A DNA stretch of 64,000 nucleotides from Chrysoperla carnea (lineage: Eukaryota > Arthropoda > Insecta > Neuroptera > Chrysopidae), in contig NC_058337.1 in the NCBI RefSeq assembly GCF_905475395.1, positions 6,250,983 through 6,314,982 on the forward strand. The letters run 5' to 3'. Shown here one piece after another: positions 23,073-35,702 of the stretch. The stretch's first letter is position 1, and every line of letters begins with the position of its first letter. The notes beneath the pieces were generated by a model that did not search any database, was not told the DNA's origin, and worked only from the letters and a program-made list of their open reading frames with translations. The position numbers were made by a program, and so were the translations under genes.

Positions 23073-23135
23073 GTACCCATCATTTTGTCACATTTGATGG
23101 GTGTTAGATTATTCAATCTTCTTTCAACCATATAC
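23073..23135 (-). other. atk: probable 5'UTR of artichoke-like gene with upstream acceptor
   Basis: On the minus strand TTTTTATGCAG precedes 23135, a plausible acceptor, leaving 63 nt of leader before the ATG. If used, the promoter and first non-coding exon lie further right, not identified. Confidence 0.45.
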
Positions 23136-23721
23136 CTGCATAAAAATCACAAAATTAAAAATTAATTCCTTTTTAAATTAATTACCTATTTGATTAAAAA
23201 ATGTACATAATTTAAATCTAAATAAGCGAAATACCACTGATTGATTCATCACGAGATCTCTGAAACTATACATTCGATTGACATGATATTTAGATAGTTA
23301 CTTTTTTACGATCACTAAGAACGGATTTTTGGAAATTTTACTTCTAACTTTACTTTCTTTTCCCAAAATCATCAAGTTTCATGAAGGTAGGTGGATAAAA
23401 TTTGGTTTAAAGTGGCAGATAGATCTATCGCTACATATTTCCCCATGTGTTGCGATGTTGCCATGGCGTAAAAGCCTCCCTGGGATTATTTTAAATTTGA
23501 GGATTTATATTTCTTTCACTGAGTGAGCTTTTCGGGTTCAAATCTTGGTAGAGTCTAGGGAATTTTTGGTGTATTTAAATGTTTAGTCTAGTCGACAAGT
23601 TGAACATGGGAAAAATAGAGATAATGCTCTTAAAAATTTATGCAATAGCTCGTTTACCCTCGTTGGATTCGGAATGATGTCTTGAAAAATACTATAAAAA
23701 ACTTGCATCTAATGTGTGCTC

Positions 23722-23891
23722 TCGTAAGTAAACAGTGATGTTTACAAAAAAATGTTTCAAACAAAAGTTGTTTATTTTTTTATAAGGAACATTTTTGTTT
23801 ACAACGTTTACGTTTAAACTTTTGTTCTATCTCTAACGGTTCACAATATGGGTCCTACGGACCCAAGAGCCAATTAACCTATGTTGCTCAT
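23722..23891 (-). mobile_element. Family A fragment A7
   Basis: Minus-orientation internal piece from GTAAACAGTGATG to TGTTGCTCAT. It abuts copy A8 in the opposite orientation. Confidence 0.82.
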
Positions 23892-24190
23892 TATACCATG
23901 TATATATGAAATATACATAGTATATTAAGTTTAGTCCAAAATAGATATAAGAAAAGTAAAAATGTTCCTTAAAAAAATTAAACAACTTTTGTTTGAAACA
24001 TTTTTTCGTAAACATCACTGCTTACCCGTGAGGGCGCCAATTAGGCGGAAATTTTATAATATGTACTATACTTGATTATCAGTTATGTATGTGTCACATG
24101 TTTGTATGTGTTATGTGATAAAGAAATCAACACTGACTATGCATGGTATTTCAACAATTACCTCAGTCAATTGTTTGTGTTCACTTGTTA
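23892..24190 (+). mobile_element. Family A copy A8 with large internal deletion
   Basis: Both ends intact (TATACCATG and the 3' stem-loop with CACTTGTTA), but about 260 bp of the middle is missing: the 5' 50 bp joins sequence just before AAAAATGTTCCTT. 299 bp. Confidence 0.88.
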
Positions 24191-25494
24191 TTAAATTAAA
24201 TATACATTCACATATAAAAATATTTACAAATCTAGATGTAAAACTATCATTAATGTTTGAACAAGTTAGACAATTGTTAATTTACAACTTTCAACGGTAA
24301 AAGGAAGAGACCAGAGGTAGAAGAAAGACTCTAAAAGAAATGTCATCAAGTAAGTGAAATCTATAACAGTATAATCCTCACTCACACAATAAAATTTGGT
24401 ATGCGCGATACTTTCGGCAGTTTGTAAGCACGCATACCAAGATAATTATAAATGTGACATTAAAACGCGTGAATTAAAAAAAAAACAAAAGGTTTCCGTG
24501 ATAATGGATAAATTTTACCCCTTATCACACCAATCAAATAGGTATGCGTGACCTTTCCGGCTAAAAATCATTGGCCGGCCGGATTTTTTCTTGTTGAACT
24601 TAAATTTATACAAAATTCTATATAAAATTGATCAAAATCCGTGATGCCGGAAAAAAATTATGGAAATTTAATAATAAATAATTTAATTAAAATATTTCCG
24701 GCCAATAAAATCCACGCCGACCAAGCAAATCTTGTTCGTGTAAACGTTAACTTTTATTTTTTATTAAAAATATTAGAATCCCTGTTCACGGAGCTTTCAG
24801 GATTGGTGGCTCCTGGACTAAAAGAGCATTATCTCTCTTTTTCATCATTTTCAACTTGTCGACTAGACTATTTTGTTAATTCTAGATACTGAATTTAATT
24901 TTGTTCAATCGAAACTTTATTTATATCAAAACAGAACGTCAAACTAATTAAAAGGTAGATAGAAATATACTTACCACAGTGAGCTATTTATATATTCACT
25001 CTATGTTGAATTTTAATAAAAGTCTTCTTCGCTTACTAACACTGCCATCTGTAACAGAAGAAGTAAGTTAAAATGTTGAGTAACTACGCAACTAAGGAAA
25101 ATTTTTTTCTGAGGGTGAAAAATGTCTGTATAGTTTTATTAGGTATATAACAATAATGATTAAAACCATAACTTTTAATTGATTATTTGATAGAAAATAA
25201 CCAAATGAAGTTTTAAATGAACAAATTCAGCTTGAAAATACCATAATAAAAAACAGTTTATAGTTGAAACATGGTTTTTAATACCGTGTAATGTGAATGT
25301 AAGTATATAAGTTCGTTGTAATACTAACTACGTACGATTGAAAAACTTTTACTAATTAAAATTTTCACAATATTATTGTACAGAGTGGTTTCAAAATATT
25401 CTATTATAATTATGGTAGCTTATTTTTATGCATACAGTCATCACCAAAATTATAAATCAATTTGTAGAGTAATTACATAAAATAGTCCATTCGC
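24191..25494. other. intergenic, no feature recognised
   Basis: AT-rich, with no open frame of coding character and no element ends. It could contain the promoter and first exon of the artichoke-like gene, which is transcribed leftward from this side. Confidence 0.45.
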
Positions 25495-25765
25495 CAATAT
25501 TTAGTTTACGAATGTGTGTAACATATTATATCAAAATTAGTCGAATAGACCATGATGTAAATATCGTGTGCATAATTAAATGTAAACAACAACAATAAGT
25601 AATAATAATCAATAAGTGGATAAACAAATTTTAAAAAATTCATTTAGTTGAAAAAATTGCATTCGTGTCTAGAACTCGAATAGCCTAAATGGTAGGGCGC
25701 TGGACATGAATCCAAGAAGTCCGGGTTCGAGTCCTGGTTCGAGTGTATTTTTTTCAATTCTCTTT
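25495..25765 (+). repeat. duplicated segment, copy 1, ending in a tRNA-like unit
   Basis: About 270 bp that recurs in the same orientation at 27052-27327 with roughly 90% identity by eye. Both begin at CAATATTTAGTTTACGAATG and end at TTTTTTTCAATTCTCTTTAA. Confidence 0.85.
25674..25744 (+). ncRNA. tRNA-like Pol III unit, intact copy
   Basis: 71 nt. Acceptor arms ACTCGAA and TTCGAGT pair perfectly. An A box (TAGCCTAAATGG) and a consensus B box (GGTTCGAGTCC) are at the right spacing, the T arm is CCGGG/CCTGG, and a run of seven Ts follows at 25748-25754 as a Pol III stop. The anticodon arm is imperfect and the base before a would-be TGA anticodon is A, not the near-invariant U33. It is therefore probably a tRNA pseudogene or a SINE head rather than a working tRNA. 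Confidence 0.65.
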
Positions 25766-26484
25766 AACTATACTTAGTGTCCAGTTTTTTTTCCAAATTT
25801 TTTCTCCCTCATCACTTTTATTCACAAAATTTTGTACACGTTCTCACGAATCGAATGCAAAAAACCGCATTCCGACCCGTCTTACTGTTCACAAAATCGG
25901 CAGTCGACCAACTTTTAGTGCTTTCCATGATAATAAATACTAGAAAGACATAAGAAACATTCGTAATCGTATACAAAAGTATCTTTTACTTAGTTTACTC
26001 TGAAGTCATATTAGAACATATAATTTGATTTATTTGTGTTTGATAAATAGATACTTTCACACAACTTATACTTTCTTGACAGAAAAGAATTATTTGATAT
26101 TTTTAGTCATGAGTGTATTTAACGAATAAAATATAAATTATACAGACGCAGGCGGATAAACTTTTTTAAACGTGTTAAAAAACTTTTTACATATATTTTT
26201 TGATTTCTCTCCGATCAGATGATTTTTAACCTTTTGATAGAAAGTTATTGTGTCAAATTTTTGAGTTGTCCATAATGTTAGTTGTCCATAACACTTTGTA
26301 AAAAAAATTTGCGTGTTGTATTTATTACAGTTTGGCGTATGGATAATTCCGGAAAAACCATCTCGAAAAATTAAAAATTTTAACTAACGATGAAGTTCTT
26401 TGTGAAATCCATCTCATTCGATTTGGGAATTTGGATCATTGCAAAGAAGCATTTATAGAGGATAATAAATCCAAAATTTCTTGG

Positions 26485-26690
26485 TTTATATCAATCTTTT
26501 ATATTATTACTCTAGCAATAAGTGTCATACCTTTATCTTCCTTATTCCTTTATCAAATTCCATGGTTCACCCCTCGTTTCATTCAAGCTTATTATGTTTA
26601 GATTTGACGAATAATATACTCACGGTCAAAAAAATGTACCACTTAGGAAAAAACAAGCTAGAAAAATAATTTGAATGAAAAAATATCCAT
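26485..26690. repeat. dispersed repeat, inverted partner at 40.9-41.1 kb
   Basis: Contains CTTATCTTCCTTATTCCTTT, present as its complement near 41025-41050. Both also share a TCTAGCAA/TTGCTAGA stretch and a 'gtaccacttagg' / 'cctaagcggtac' pair. Function unknown; probably a small old transposon. Confidence 0.6.
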
Positions 26691-26962
26691 TAATTTGAAT
26701 AATAAGTATATTAGGAAAACATGTTAGTCTTTACAGATGCTCTCTTAATCTTCTAAATATAAAATAAAAACATAATTAATTAAATAAACAATATAAACAA
26801 TAGAAAAATTTGACGTGTTTGAAAAAAATATATCGTACACTGTTTAAATTGCTATAAAAAACCATGCAAATGAAAAAAGTTTCAAATCATTTGCATGAAA
26901 ACTGAAGGCGTTATGAGGAAAACGAAGTTTATGGGACCTTTCTTTTTATGTTGGGCGTTATG

Positions 26963-27025
26963 AACCAGGACTCGAACCCGGATTTCGAGTCCTGGTTCGA
27001 GTGTATTTTTTTCAATTCTCTTTAA
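26963..27025. repeat. palindromic fragment of the tRNA-like unit
   Basis: AACCAGGACTCGAACCCGG is followed at once by its partial complement TTTCGAGTCCTGGTT, then by the same GTGTATTTTTTTCAATTCTC tail as in the two tRNA-like copies. It is a head-to-head rearranged end of the tRNA-like repeat. Confidence 0.7.
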
Positions 27026-27051
27026 TTAAGATTACTAGACAAGATATTTGT

Positions 27052-27327
27052 CAATATTTAGTTTACGAATGTATGTAACATATTATGTATCAAAATTAGT
27101 CGAATAGACCATGATGTAAATATCGTGTGCATGATTAAATGTAAACAACAACAATAAGTAATAATAATAAATAAGTGGATAAACAAATTAAAAAAATTCA
27201 TTGAGTTGAAAAAATTACATTCGTGTCTAGAACTCGAATAGCCTAATTGGTAGGGCGCTAGACATGAATCCAAGAAGTCCGGGTTCGAGACCTGGTACGA
27301 GTGTATTTTTTTCAATTCTCTTTAATT
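27052..27327 (+). repeat. duplicated segment, copy 2
   Basis: Second copy of 25495-25765, same orientation. Its tRNA-like part (27232-27302) has decayed: the B box reads GGTTCGAGACC and the 3' acceptor arm TACGAGT no longer pairs fully with ACTCGAA. Confidence 0.85.
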
Positions 27328-27589
27328 AATGTTTTACATGTTTCGGATAATTAATCCATTGTCGAAAACAGTATTTAAGAATATACAGTTAGGTGATAGT
27401 TTTTATTCTCCAAATTAAATTATATATATTAATAATATAATAGAATTCTAAACAATTCATATAGTATGACGTTGCTACATTTGCTATCTATGTTGCTATC
27501 TTTTTTCAACATAGTCAAAAAGTTGAAAATGATGATAAGTGAAATTTATCTAAAATCGCATTTGAAACATATCTAAGAACACTCTCGAT

Positions 27590-27860
27590 TAAATTGCCTT
27601 TTCCTTCAAAGCCTTGTCAAAACTGAGCCGATTACCAAGATGATCGCGATGATCGAATTTTTAGTTTTTTCGTGTATGGAACCCTAAATTTGTCTGGAAA
27701 CATAGTTAAGATACTCTCCATTAAACTACCTTTCAAACAAAACGAAAAAAAATCAAAATCGGTTCATTCGTTTAGGCGCTACGATGCCACAGTCAGGCAG
27801 ACAGACACACACACATAGCGGTCAAACTTATAACATCCCTTTTTTTAGTTCGGGGGTACA
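27590..27860 (+). repeat. dispersed transposon-derived repeat
   Basis: Has the phrases AAATCGGTTCATTCGTTTAG and GGCGCTACGATGCCACAG with a short ACACAC run. From memory these are common in non-LTR-derived repeats across insects. Ends are not clear and there is no coding frame. Confidence 0.5.
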
Positions 27861-27999
27861 AAAATAGAGATTCTTCTCTTAGAAATATGTGTGAAAGCTT
27901 TTTGGATTCAGAATGATTACGCGTGGGGACCTATTTTCAAAGTTAAATTAAAATTATAAACAATGAAGATAGAGTTTCGGGAAGTTTCCACTTCTTTAA

Positions 28000-29254
28000 G
28001 AATCTTTTTTTTTTTTAAATAATGAAAGAAAATAAAACACAGAATATTAATTAATAACTAATATTTCCTGAACTGTAGTAAATTAAACCAATTAATAAGT
28101 TTACTAAGTACTATTTTCAAGTTATTAGGTAATTTTCTCCAAGTATAAAGTCAGTTTATTGGTAATACAACATCCATAAAGCAAATAAACTTTAACTTAA
28201 CGTCAGTATAGGCAAGGCAAATATTCAACTCTGCTAATGTACATGATGTCACATGAAAAGACAATCATTAATTTCATGTACATTTTGAAAAGAAAAAAAC
28301 ACAAAATAAGTTTATATACAAGTTAATTCAATGAAAATTATAATAAAGCTGTCACTACCCGCCAACGTTGCTGGCCAATTATCTCGACCTTCTTTGATTC
28401 TCTTGATACTTATTACAGCTTTTCTTCTTATTCCGTTTTATCGCCTACAAAGAGGCTTTCATAAGTCCCCATGCTTCTACCTGTAGCTTACTTTGCCTTA
28501 CTTTCCTTAGTGCACTATTGACCTCAAACTTTTAGTATACATCGTGGTGTGCATTGCCTAACATATTATAAATATACCTTACTCCATTCACGTTTAGAAA
28601 CACATGAAATATTTTTAACTTACCGCACGGTGGAGCACTTTTAGAGCAACAACTTATGGAGCAACAAAACGATATGGAACCACGCAAAGGTGTACCTGAT
28701 GATAATATAGTTTGTATTTTTTGTTATTATTAAAACTCATGCAAAGTGAACAACAATTGAAAAAAGTGGTAGCATTCGAGCACCAAACTTGGATCTTTCG
28801 ACTTGGATCAGCGTTAAAACTTCTCGATCGCCCCAAGTCCATTCCAGATGAAAGCGTCTCTGAACAACAGAAGGGCTCGAAAGAATAGGCGCAATTGAAG
28901 AAAGTGAAACTGTAAAGCTAAATCCTTCTAAGCGATAACGCCCCCTCCCCCCAAAGGGGTCGACTATTCAGTCGTGGTAGTGCAGTGAAGTAGTTAAAAT
29001 CCCCTCATCTGGGCGGTAAATGTAGATTTGTAGAAGGTCGAAATCGTTTTCTTAAGAGAGTATAAGAAAAACCCGAGGACCCACCTGCGTTTTAAAGATG
29101 CTGGGTGGTTCCAGAGTCACATCAAACTTGTAACTTGCGGAAATCAAATACCTGCAGATCTTAACAAGACGGCCATATTGAAGATGGGGTAAGTATGGGC
29201 GAGAAGTAGGCTGGAAATAGTGTCAAGGAACGCGATTCCGAGCAGGCCAAGGTC
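28000..29254. other. intergenic, no gene recognised
   Basis: GC content rises locally at 28640-29240 (for example AACGCCCCCTCCCCCCAAAG near 28940), unlike the surrounding AT-rich DNA. That looks like decayed coding or transposon sequence, but no family is recognisable. Confidence 0.45.
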
Positions 29255-29566
29255 GTGAGAAGCACGTACATCAACGTGCCTCATGACACTTTTTGGGACT
29301 GTTTCAATCAAGTGGTAAAGGATAATAGTAGTGATTGTCGCGATGAAGAAAAACAAAATCCAATTGCTAACAAGATTAACTTTTTCTTAAAGACCGATTC
29401 TCGAATCGATCGCAATCACGACTTATACATTTGGTGGTCAATTAATTTGAATCAGTACCAGCAGTTGTCAAGATTTGTTATAATTTATCTTTTTGCACCT
29501 GGCAGTATCGTTTACAACGAAAGGCTACTTTCAGAAGCTGAAACAAATGCGGAAAATTTGATATAA
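29255..29566 (+). pseudogene. hAT (ZBED-type) transposase C-terminal fragment
   Basis: A frame open to 29566 encodes DLYIWWSINLNQYQQLSRFV, then LFAPGSIVYNERLLSEA. This is the hAT dimerisation signature: the W-W-x-x-N motif and the ER-x-x-SEA motif that is normally SERLFSEA. There is no transposase core upstream, the leading region is unrelated or frameshifted and there is no proper ATG, so it is a dead fragment. Confidence 0.72.
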
Positions 29567-30560
29567 TTAATTTTTGACGAACGATTAGTAAAATAAAATT
29601 GTGTAAAATAGTAAAATTTTTGGATTACTTTCCCGAATTCGATTACTATCCGGTACCTGGTCGGATAGTGAAAACAGGCTGGATACCGGATAGATACTGG
29701 ATAATCATCTCATAACCTTCGCCGAAGTCGTGGTAAAAACGATCCATTACAATGTTAGTTCCATTTTGGGTATAAAATTGAAACTTGTGTAATATAAGCA
29801 ATGCACTTTCTGTAAAACCCTGTACATTGATATAAATATATACTTTAAAACTTACGATACGTAACATTACAATATAATGTTATTAAGTGATAAAGTTTTG
29901 CCTTTCAATAAAGAGCATATTCATCTTTAGCGTTGCTCTGCATGCTAGTTGACAACGCAACAAGACCATTTCACATTAAATTTTGTTATAGAAGAGTTTA
30001 TGAACACATGTCAACGACACAGCGTATATGAGTGACTACAAAGCTGTTATAAATATGTTGAATATTGTGATATAATACTGTTATGTAATAACATATATGT
30101 ATTATGTAAAATAAGTTTAGTATATGTTACAATATTTGATTGTATATGATTGTGCTATGAATTATTATCACAACTCTTCAACTGAATGTATGAATTTAAC
30201 AAGTACAAAATTTATTATCAATGCGGGAAAATAGTACATTACTATGCTAGGCCAGAAAGTTGGATTTCCTGGCGATGTGATCAAAAGGCTGGATTGTATA
30301 CTATTTTTTTGTATCCTTAGCCGAACGATAGGGCTAATAATCGTATAAATAATGATTCCAAGTTTACATACAATATATTTAAACACTATATAAGTAGGAT
30401 ATTCTACAATTTGTGAAAAAGTACTTCAAAATTTTGATGTTCCTAATAAAAAGCCACAAAAATAAATCACATTATATACAGTTTTAAAATTACGATTTTT
30501 AATTTTAATATAATAAAACAATATGTGCTTTTATGACTCAAAATCAGAATATTTAAGTAT
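29567..30560. other. intergenic, nothing recognised
   Basis: AT-rich sequence without clear element ends or coding frames. A short GGTACCTGG/ATACTGG-type repeated stretch lies near 29650-29700. Confidence 0.4.
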
Positions 30561-31116
30561 ATTACACCATGCATATATGAAATATACATAGTATATTAAG
30601 TTTAGTCCCAAGTTTGTAACGCTTAAAAATAATGATGCTAGGAAAAAAATTTTGTCATAGGTGTTCATAAAATCACCTAATTAGTCCATTTCCGGTTGTC
30701 CGTCCGTCTGTGGACACGATAACTGAAAAACGAAAAAAGATATCGAGCTGAAATTTTTACAGCGTACTCAGGACGTAAAAAGTGAGGTCAAGTTCGTAAA
30801 TGAGCATCATAGGTCAATTGGGTCTTGGGTCCGTAGGACCCATCTTGTAAACCGTTAGAGATAGAAAAAAAAATTAAATGTAAAAAATGTTTCTTATCAA
30901 AAATTAAACAACTTTTGTTTGAAACATTTATTCGTAAACATCACTGTTTACCCGTGAGGGCGCCAATTATTCGGAAATTTTATAATATGTACTATACTTG
31001 ATAATCAGTTATGTATGTGTCACATGTTTGTATGTGTAATGTGATAAAGAAATCAACACTGACTATGCATGGTATTTCAACAATTAACTCAGTCAAATGT
31101 TTGTTTTCACTTGTTT
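30561..31116 (+). mobile_element. Family A copy A9, full length
   Basis: About 555 bp. Starts TTACACCATG (one change) and ends CACTTGTT. The GTCC microsatellite is short here (two units plus GTCTGTGG). Confidence 0.9.
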
Positions 31117-31820
31117 CTAGATTAATTTTAATTTTATTCAAATTTCATAAATTATTTTTTACTACCGAAAGTACTCTATTATTTTAAAACAAACAAAAAA
31201 TATCACGTTTGCTGTAATAACAATGTTACTATGGTTTTGTAAAATATTGATTTGAAAAAATTTCCAAATTCAAGTTTACGTTTGCGATATGTTGTGATTA
31301 CTTTATTTAAATGGCGATAAGTAAGTGATTCAATGATGTGTTAAACTGTAGAACTATAATTTACAGAAGTTAACAAGATAATTTATTTACTATTTAATAC
31401 TATATTCTTTTCAACTTTTTCGCTTTTATTCAAGGTTTAGCAACCGAATTAACGTCTGGCAAATTAATTTTAGTTTTTTGTATACTTAAATAACATAATA
31501 TTAAAATTACAGACATACTAAAACACTTTTAAAAGGATTATTACCTGTACATTTTAGCATTATTACCTGTACATTTAGGCTGCGCAGTACTAAACGCAAC
31601 CACTACCGCCAGCCAGATGGCCCAAGCTCTATCCAAAAGAGCAAGAAGAACAACATATCATAAAATCAGCAATAATAAAATTAACTTTTGAAAACGTTGC
31701 GAGCTCCTATACTATAGAAAAACACTCTAGACATAAAAATGATTTAGGCAAAAGTTATTAAGGGCAATTTAAACATTTCATACAAGTGAAAAATAGTTAA
31801 AAATTCGATTTAAAATACTA

Positions 31821-32467
31821 TTAAGGATGTATGAGCATGACAACAATGTTTGATTTAAAGGCTCAAAATTTGTTTGTAGGTAGTCTTTTATTCAAAGAAT
31901 ATGTGGTTAAAATTTCAGCTTAGGTAACCGTGCAAATTTTTAAGAAAAAAGTCATTAAAAATCGATATAAAATACATTGGCTCTTATGGAGGAATCTCAA
32001 AAAACGACATATTTTGGAAGTTTTTGATAATTTTCATTTGGAATGAATGAAACCAAAATAAAAAAAAACTTTTTAATAGAAAGTAAACATATAAGCAATG
32101 AATTAGAAAAGAAAAAAACTAAATGTCACCGTCCATATAAGGGATATAAGAGCAGGGTAGATTAAGGGTTGAAATTATTTTTATCTTATTATCAACTTTG
32201 ATGATGAATTTTGTTATAACTTCATGAATGTAGACGAAAAATAAGAATAAAATTTTTCGATATGTGTCTTGGTTTTCGAAATATCGAAAGCTAAATAATT
32301 AAACAAAATTTTCAATTTTCGATATTTTGAAAATTAAGCCAGATATCGAAAAATTTTATTCTTACTTTTCGTCTTATATCGTCAAGTAATAATATAAATT
32401 TATCATCAAAATTGAAAATATCTATTTTTAAATTTGTGCCCCCACTACCATGCTCATACATCCTTAA
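31821..32467. mobile_element. TTAA-flanked MITE, copy M1, 639 bp
   Basis: Inverted ends GGATGTATGAGCATG and CATGCTCATACATCC are each bordered by TTAA (31821 and 32464), consistent with TTAA target duplication. An inner inverted pair (CGAAAAATAAGAATAAAAT and its complement) lies at about 32232 and 32345. No ORF. TTAA duplication fits piggyBac or Kolobok-type mobilisation. Confidence 0.87.
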
Positions 32468-33000
32468 CCCATTGACAATTTCAGAAAATTGAATAGGAAA
32501 GGCATAGTGTCATTGTTGTATAAATATTTATGTAAATATTTATTTTGTATATATCTACATACATATTATAAAGACAAAAATATCTTAATTGCCGATGAAG
32601 TAAAGTTATTTACATATCATAACTACATCATAAAATAACCAAATATTTATGTATATTAAATTAGCTCATTAAGAACTTTATTTAAGTTTAATATGTATCT
32701 CAATCTAACATGCTAGTATCGCAAGCTAACTATACTAACATAAACTTTATGTTTATGTTACAAAGTTGCTTCACGTTCACATATTAATTACAAATTTTAC
32801 GATTCTTGTAAACAGTATGTTTGGTTCTCAAAGTAAAAGACAACGCACGTTTAGTTAAAAATATCAAATTTATAGATTCATCATCGGTACATGTACGAAA
32901 GTATACGTACCCAGAAGTTACAATTAAAACAAAAATATGGGCACAAGTCACAAGTACTGCAGTTTTAAGAGAGTCATATCTGCTCTCTCTTTGTGCACTT
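32468..33000. other. intergenic between MITE and family A copy
   Basis: AT-rich. A 66-codon open frame at 32821-33021 lacks an ATG and runs into the next element, so it is not called a gene. Confidence 0.4.
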
Positions 33001-33553
33001 TTTATACCATGTATATATTAAATATACATAGTATATTAAGTTTAGTCCCAAGTTTGTAACGCTTAAAAATAATGATGCTAGGAAAAAAATTTTGTCATAG
33101 GTTTTCATAAAATCACCTAATTAGTCCATTTCCGGTTGTCCGTTCGTCTGTGGACACAATAACTCAAAAACGAAAAAAGATATCGAGCTGAAATTTTTAC
33201 AGCGTACTCAGGACGTAAAAAGTGAGGTCAAGTTCGTAAATGAGCATCATAGGTCAATTGGGTCTTGGGTCCGTAGGACCCATCTTGTAAACCGTTAGAG
33301 ATAGAACAAAAATTTAAATATAAAAAATGTTTCTTATCAAAAAATAAACTTTTGTTTGAAACATTTTTTCGTAAACATCACTGTTTACCCGTGAGGGCGC
33401 CAATTAGGCGGAAATTTTATAATATGTGCTATACTTGATTATCAGTTTTGTATGTGTCACATGTTTGTATGTGTAATGTGATAAAGAAATCAACACTGAC
33501 TATACATGGTATTTCAACAATTAGCTCAGTCAATTGTTTGTTTTCACTCGTTT
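33001..33553 (+). mobile_element. Family A copy A10, full length
   Basis: TTTATACCATG to CACTCGTTT, one change in the otherwise constant CACTTG end. Same internal order as other copies. Confidence 0.9.
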
Positions 33554-35124
33554 AATACTAAATTGGATTCTGAAAACAGTTTTTTCAATTAAAATTAAAT
33601 GAAACGAATTAATTTTCTAACTTTCCAACAAAATAAAAATAATAATATTGAATCGAATACTAATCAGGTAAATCAAAATGTACAAATGTATTGAACATTC
33701 TAGTAGGTTTTGTAGTTTCAATAAGCAAATAAAATTTTTCTTTATCCACAACCGAAAGTACGTGCTTTCTGAATTTGTTGAGAGGCATAAAGTACGTATT
33801 TTCGGCTGAAAATAAAGAAAAATAGTACCTATATATCACACGGGTAGAAAGTTTGAGAGCCTTGAACAGCGCGCCATGATGCGAAGATGCGAAGTCGATA
33901 TCGTTTTTTGTTCGCGCGATATCGGCGACGAAAACTATTTCTATGTACGTACACACACACACACGCACATACATCTTCTCCAAATTAGTCTTAATGCTTT
34001 GTCCTAAGCATGAAACGTAAACATATGTAGTCTAGTCTATCTATTTTGAGCACAATGTTAAATTTTAGTAACCGAGATACAGCAAACCAATACATGTAAA
34101 AAGTCGTAAATTTTCCGTAGAATTCAATGCACTACTTTTTTACACTTTTAAATTACGGGATGACATTCAAAATGGTTGCCAAAGTTGCTCGAAAACAGTT
34201 TTTTTAGGTTTTTTTAAAAAATACGCTTTGTATAAAAAAAAGTTTTGAACAAAAAATGCGTCATGTTTCTTTAAATTCCAATAGCTCAAATACGCGTGCT
34301 TTTTTATAAACGTTTCTGTGCTTAAAATTTTCTTTAATAGTTGCCTGAATATGTGCGGATATTGCGCGCTTGATTAATTGATCGAAAACATGCGAAATAT
34401 CGATCGAAAAATCAGTTGTGAAACATTTTGAAACACTATATTAATTATTTTTTCAATTTTTTTATGTTATATAATTGCTTCTAGTTGATATTTTATACTA
34501 TTAGTGAGGTCTTTGTTATGGATGGAGGTTTTTTTCTTCACTTATTTGCTTAGGCATCTCGTAAAACTGTGCTAGAAGTTTTAAAATTGTTTCCAAACGG
34601 CGAGCAAAATCGTTTCTTTTACGGTCATCCGGATGATGCTAGAGTACTAAGTCAGTAGAACGTATGCATTGACAATTGAAAAAACCCGCTCTAATGGTGT
34701 TCGAAAATTGAGCACCATTACTGTAATTGTAATTGAAATATTATCTTTATACTCGATTCATAGACATACTCGTATATGATAAAGTTTTCTTTTAGATAAA
34801 AATATTTATTATGGTTAAAATTGAGACTGTCTTCAATTCAGTCATAATGTATATAAAACTCCTTAGGCTTTGGTTTGTATATTATTGGTATCTACCTGTG
34901 CATAGTCTTCTTTATATACAGAAGATGGTTTTAACGAAAACTATTTTCGTTCTTTGAGAATATTTGATTATAGAAACGAAATACATTCATTGAATTGAAT
35001 ATTCTTGTAAAAGAAATTATAAAGTAGATAACTATATTTATGTAATATTCATAAAGTTTCTTAACATTAGTAATAAGAACGTATATACCTACCTATAGAA
35101 TAAAATGAAGATTTTAGTATCTTT
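33554..35124. other. intergenic with microsatellite
   Basis: A (CA)n tract lies at about 33953-33968 and a trace of the 15.3-kb repeat family at 33885-33925. A small perfect hairpin (TAATGGTG/CACCATTA) lies at 34692-34720. No gene seen. Confidence 0.45.
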
Positions 35125-35571
35125 TTATACCATGTATATATATGTATTATGTAATACATATCAAGGTACACTAAGTTTAGTATCAAGTTTGTAACACTTA
35201 AAATATTAATGCTACGACCAAAATTTCTATCTCTAACGGTTAAGAAGATGAGTCCTACGGACCCAAGACCCAATTGACCTATGTTGCTCATTTACGAACT
35301 CCACCTCACTTTTTTCGTCCTCAGCACACTAGAAAAATTTTAGCTTGATATCTCTTTTCGTTTTTGAGTAATCGTGATGACAGACGGACAGACGACAGAC
35401 GACAGACGACAGACGACAGACGGCAGACAGACAGACTGACGGAAATGGACTAATTAGGTTATTTTAAAACACCTATACCAAAATTTTTTTCGTAGCATCA
35501 ATATTTTTAAGCGTTACAAACTTGGGACTAAACTTAATATACTATGTATATTTCATGTACATGGTATAAAA
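35125..35571. mobile_element. Family A foldback A11 with heptamer array
   Basis: Both ends are family A 5' ends facing outward: TATACCATG at 35126 and CATGGTATA at 35563. About 95 bp at the left is repeated inverted at the right. Inside, the usual GTCC microsatellite is replaced by a tandem run of CAGACGA units at about 35390-35425. Confidence 0.82.
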
Positions 35572-35702
35572 ACTTTCAAACAATTTCCTAATAATGATTG
35601 GAACAAGTACAGCTAAATATTTGTATTTACAATAAAATGGGATTGAATTTAAAATATGCTTCATTGATACAAAATCACTGAAATTAAATGAACAAAATCA
35701 TT

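Noticed and set aside
23524..23562. B-box-like GGGTTCAAATC
   Set aside because: No A box at tRNA spacing and no acceptor-stem pairing.
33660..33983. 107-codon minus-strand frame
   Set aside because: It begins in a (CA)n microsatellite and runs through a decayed repeat; no domain or splice context.
35388..35432. Short tandem repeats as a CRISPR array
   Set aside because: The CAGACGA units are adjacent with no unique spacers; it is a microsatellite within a transposon in an animal genome.
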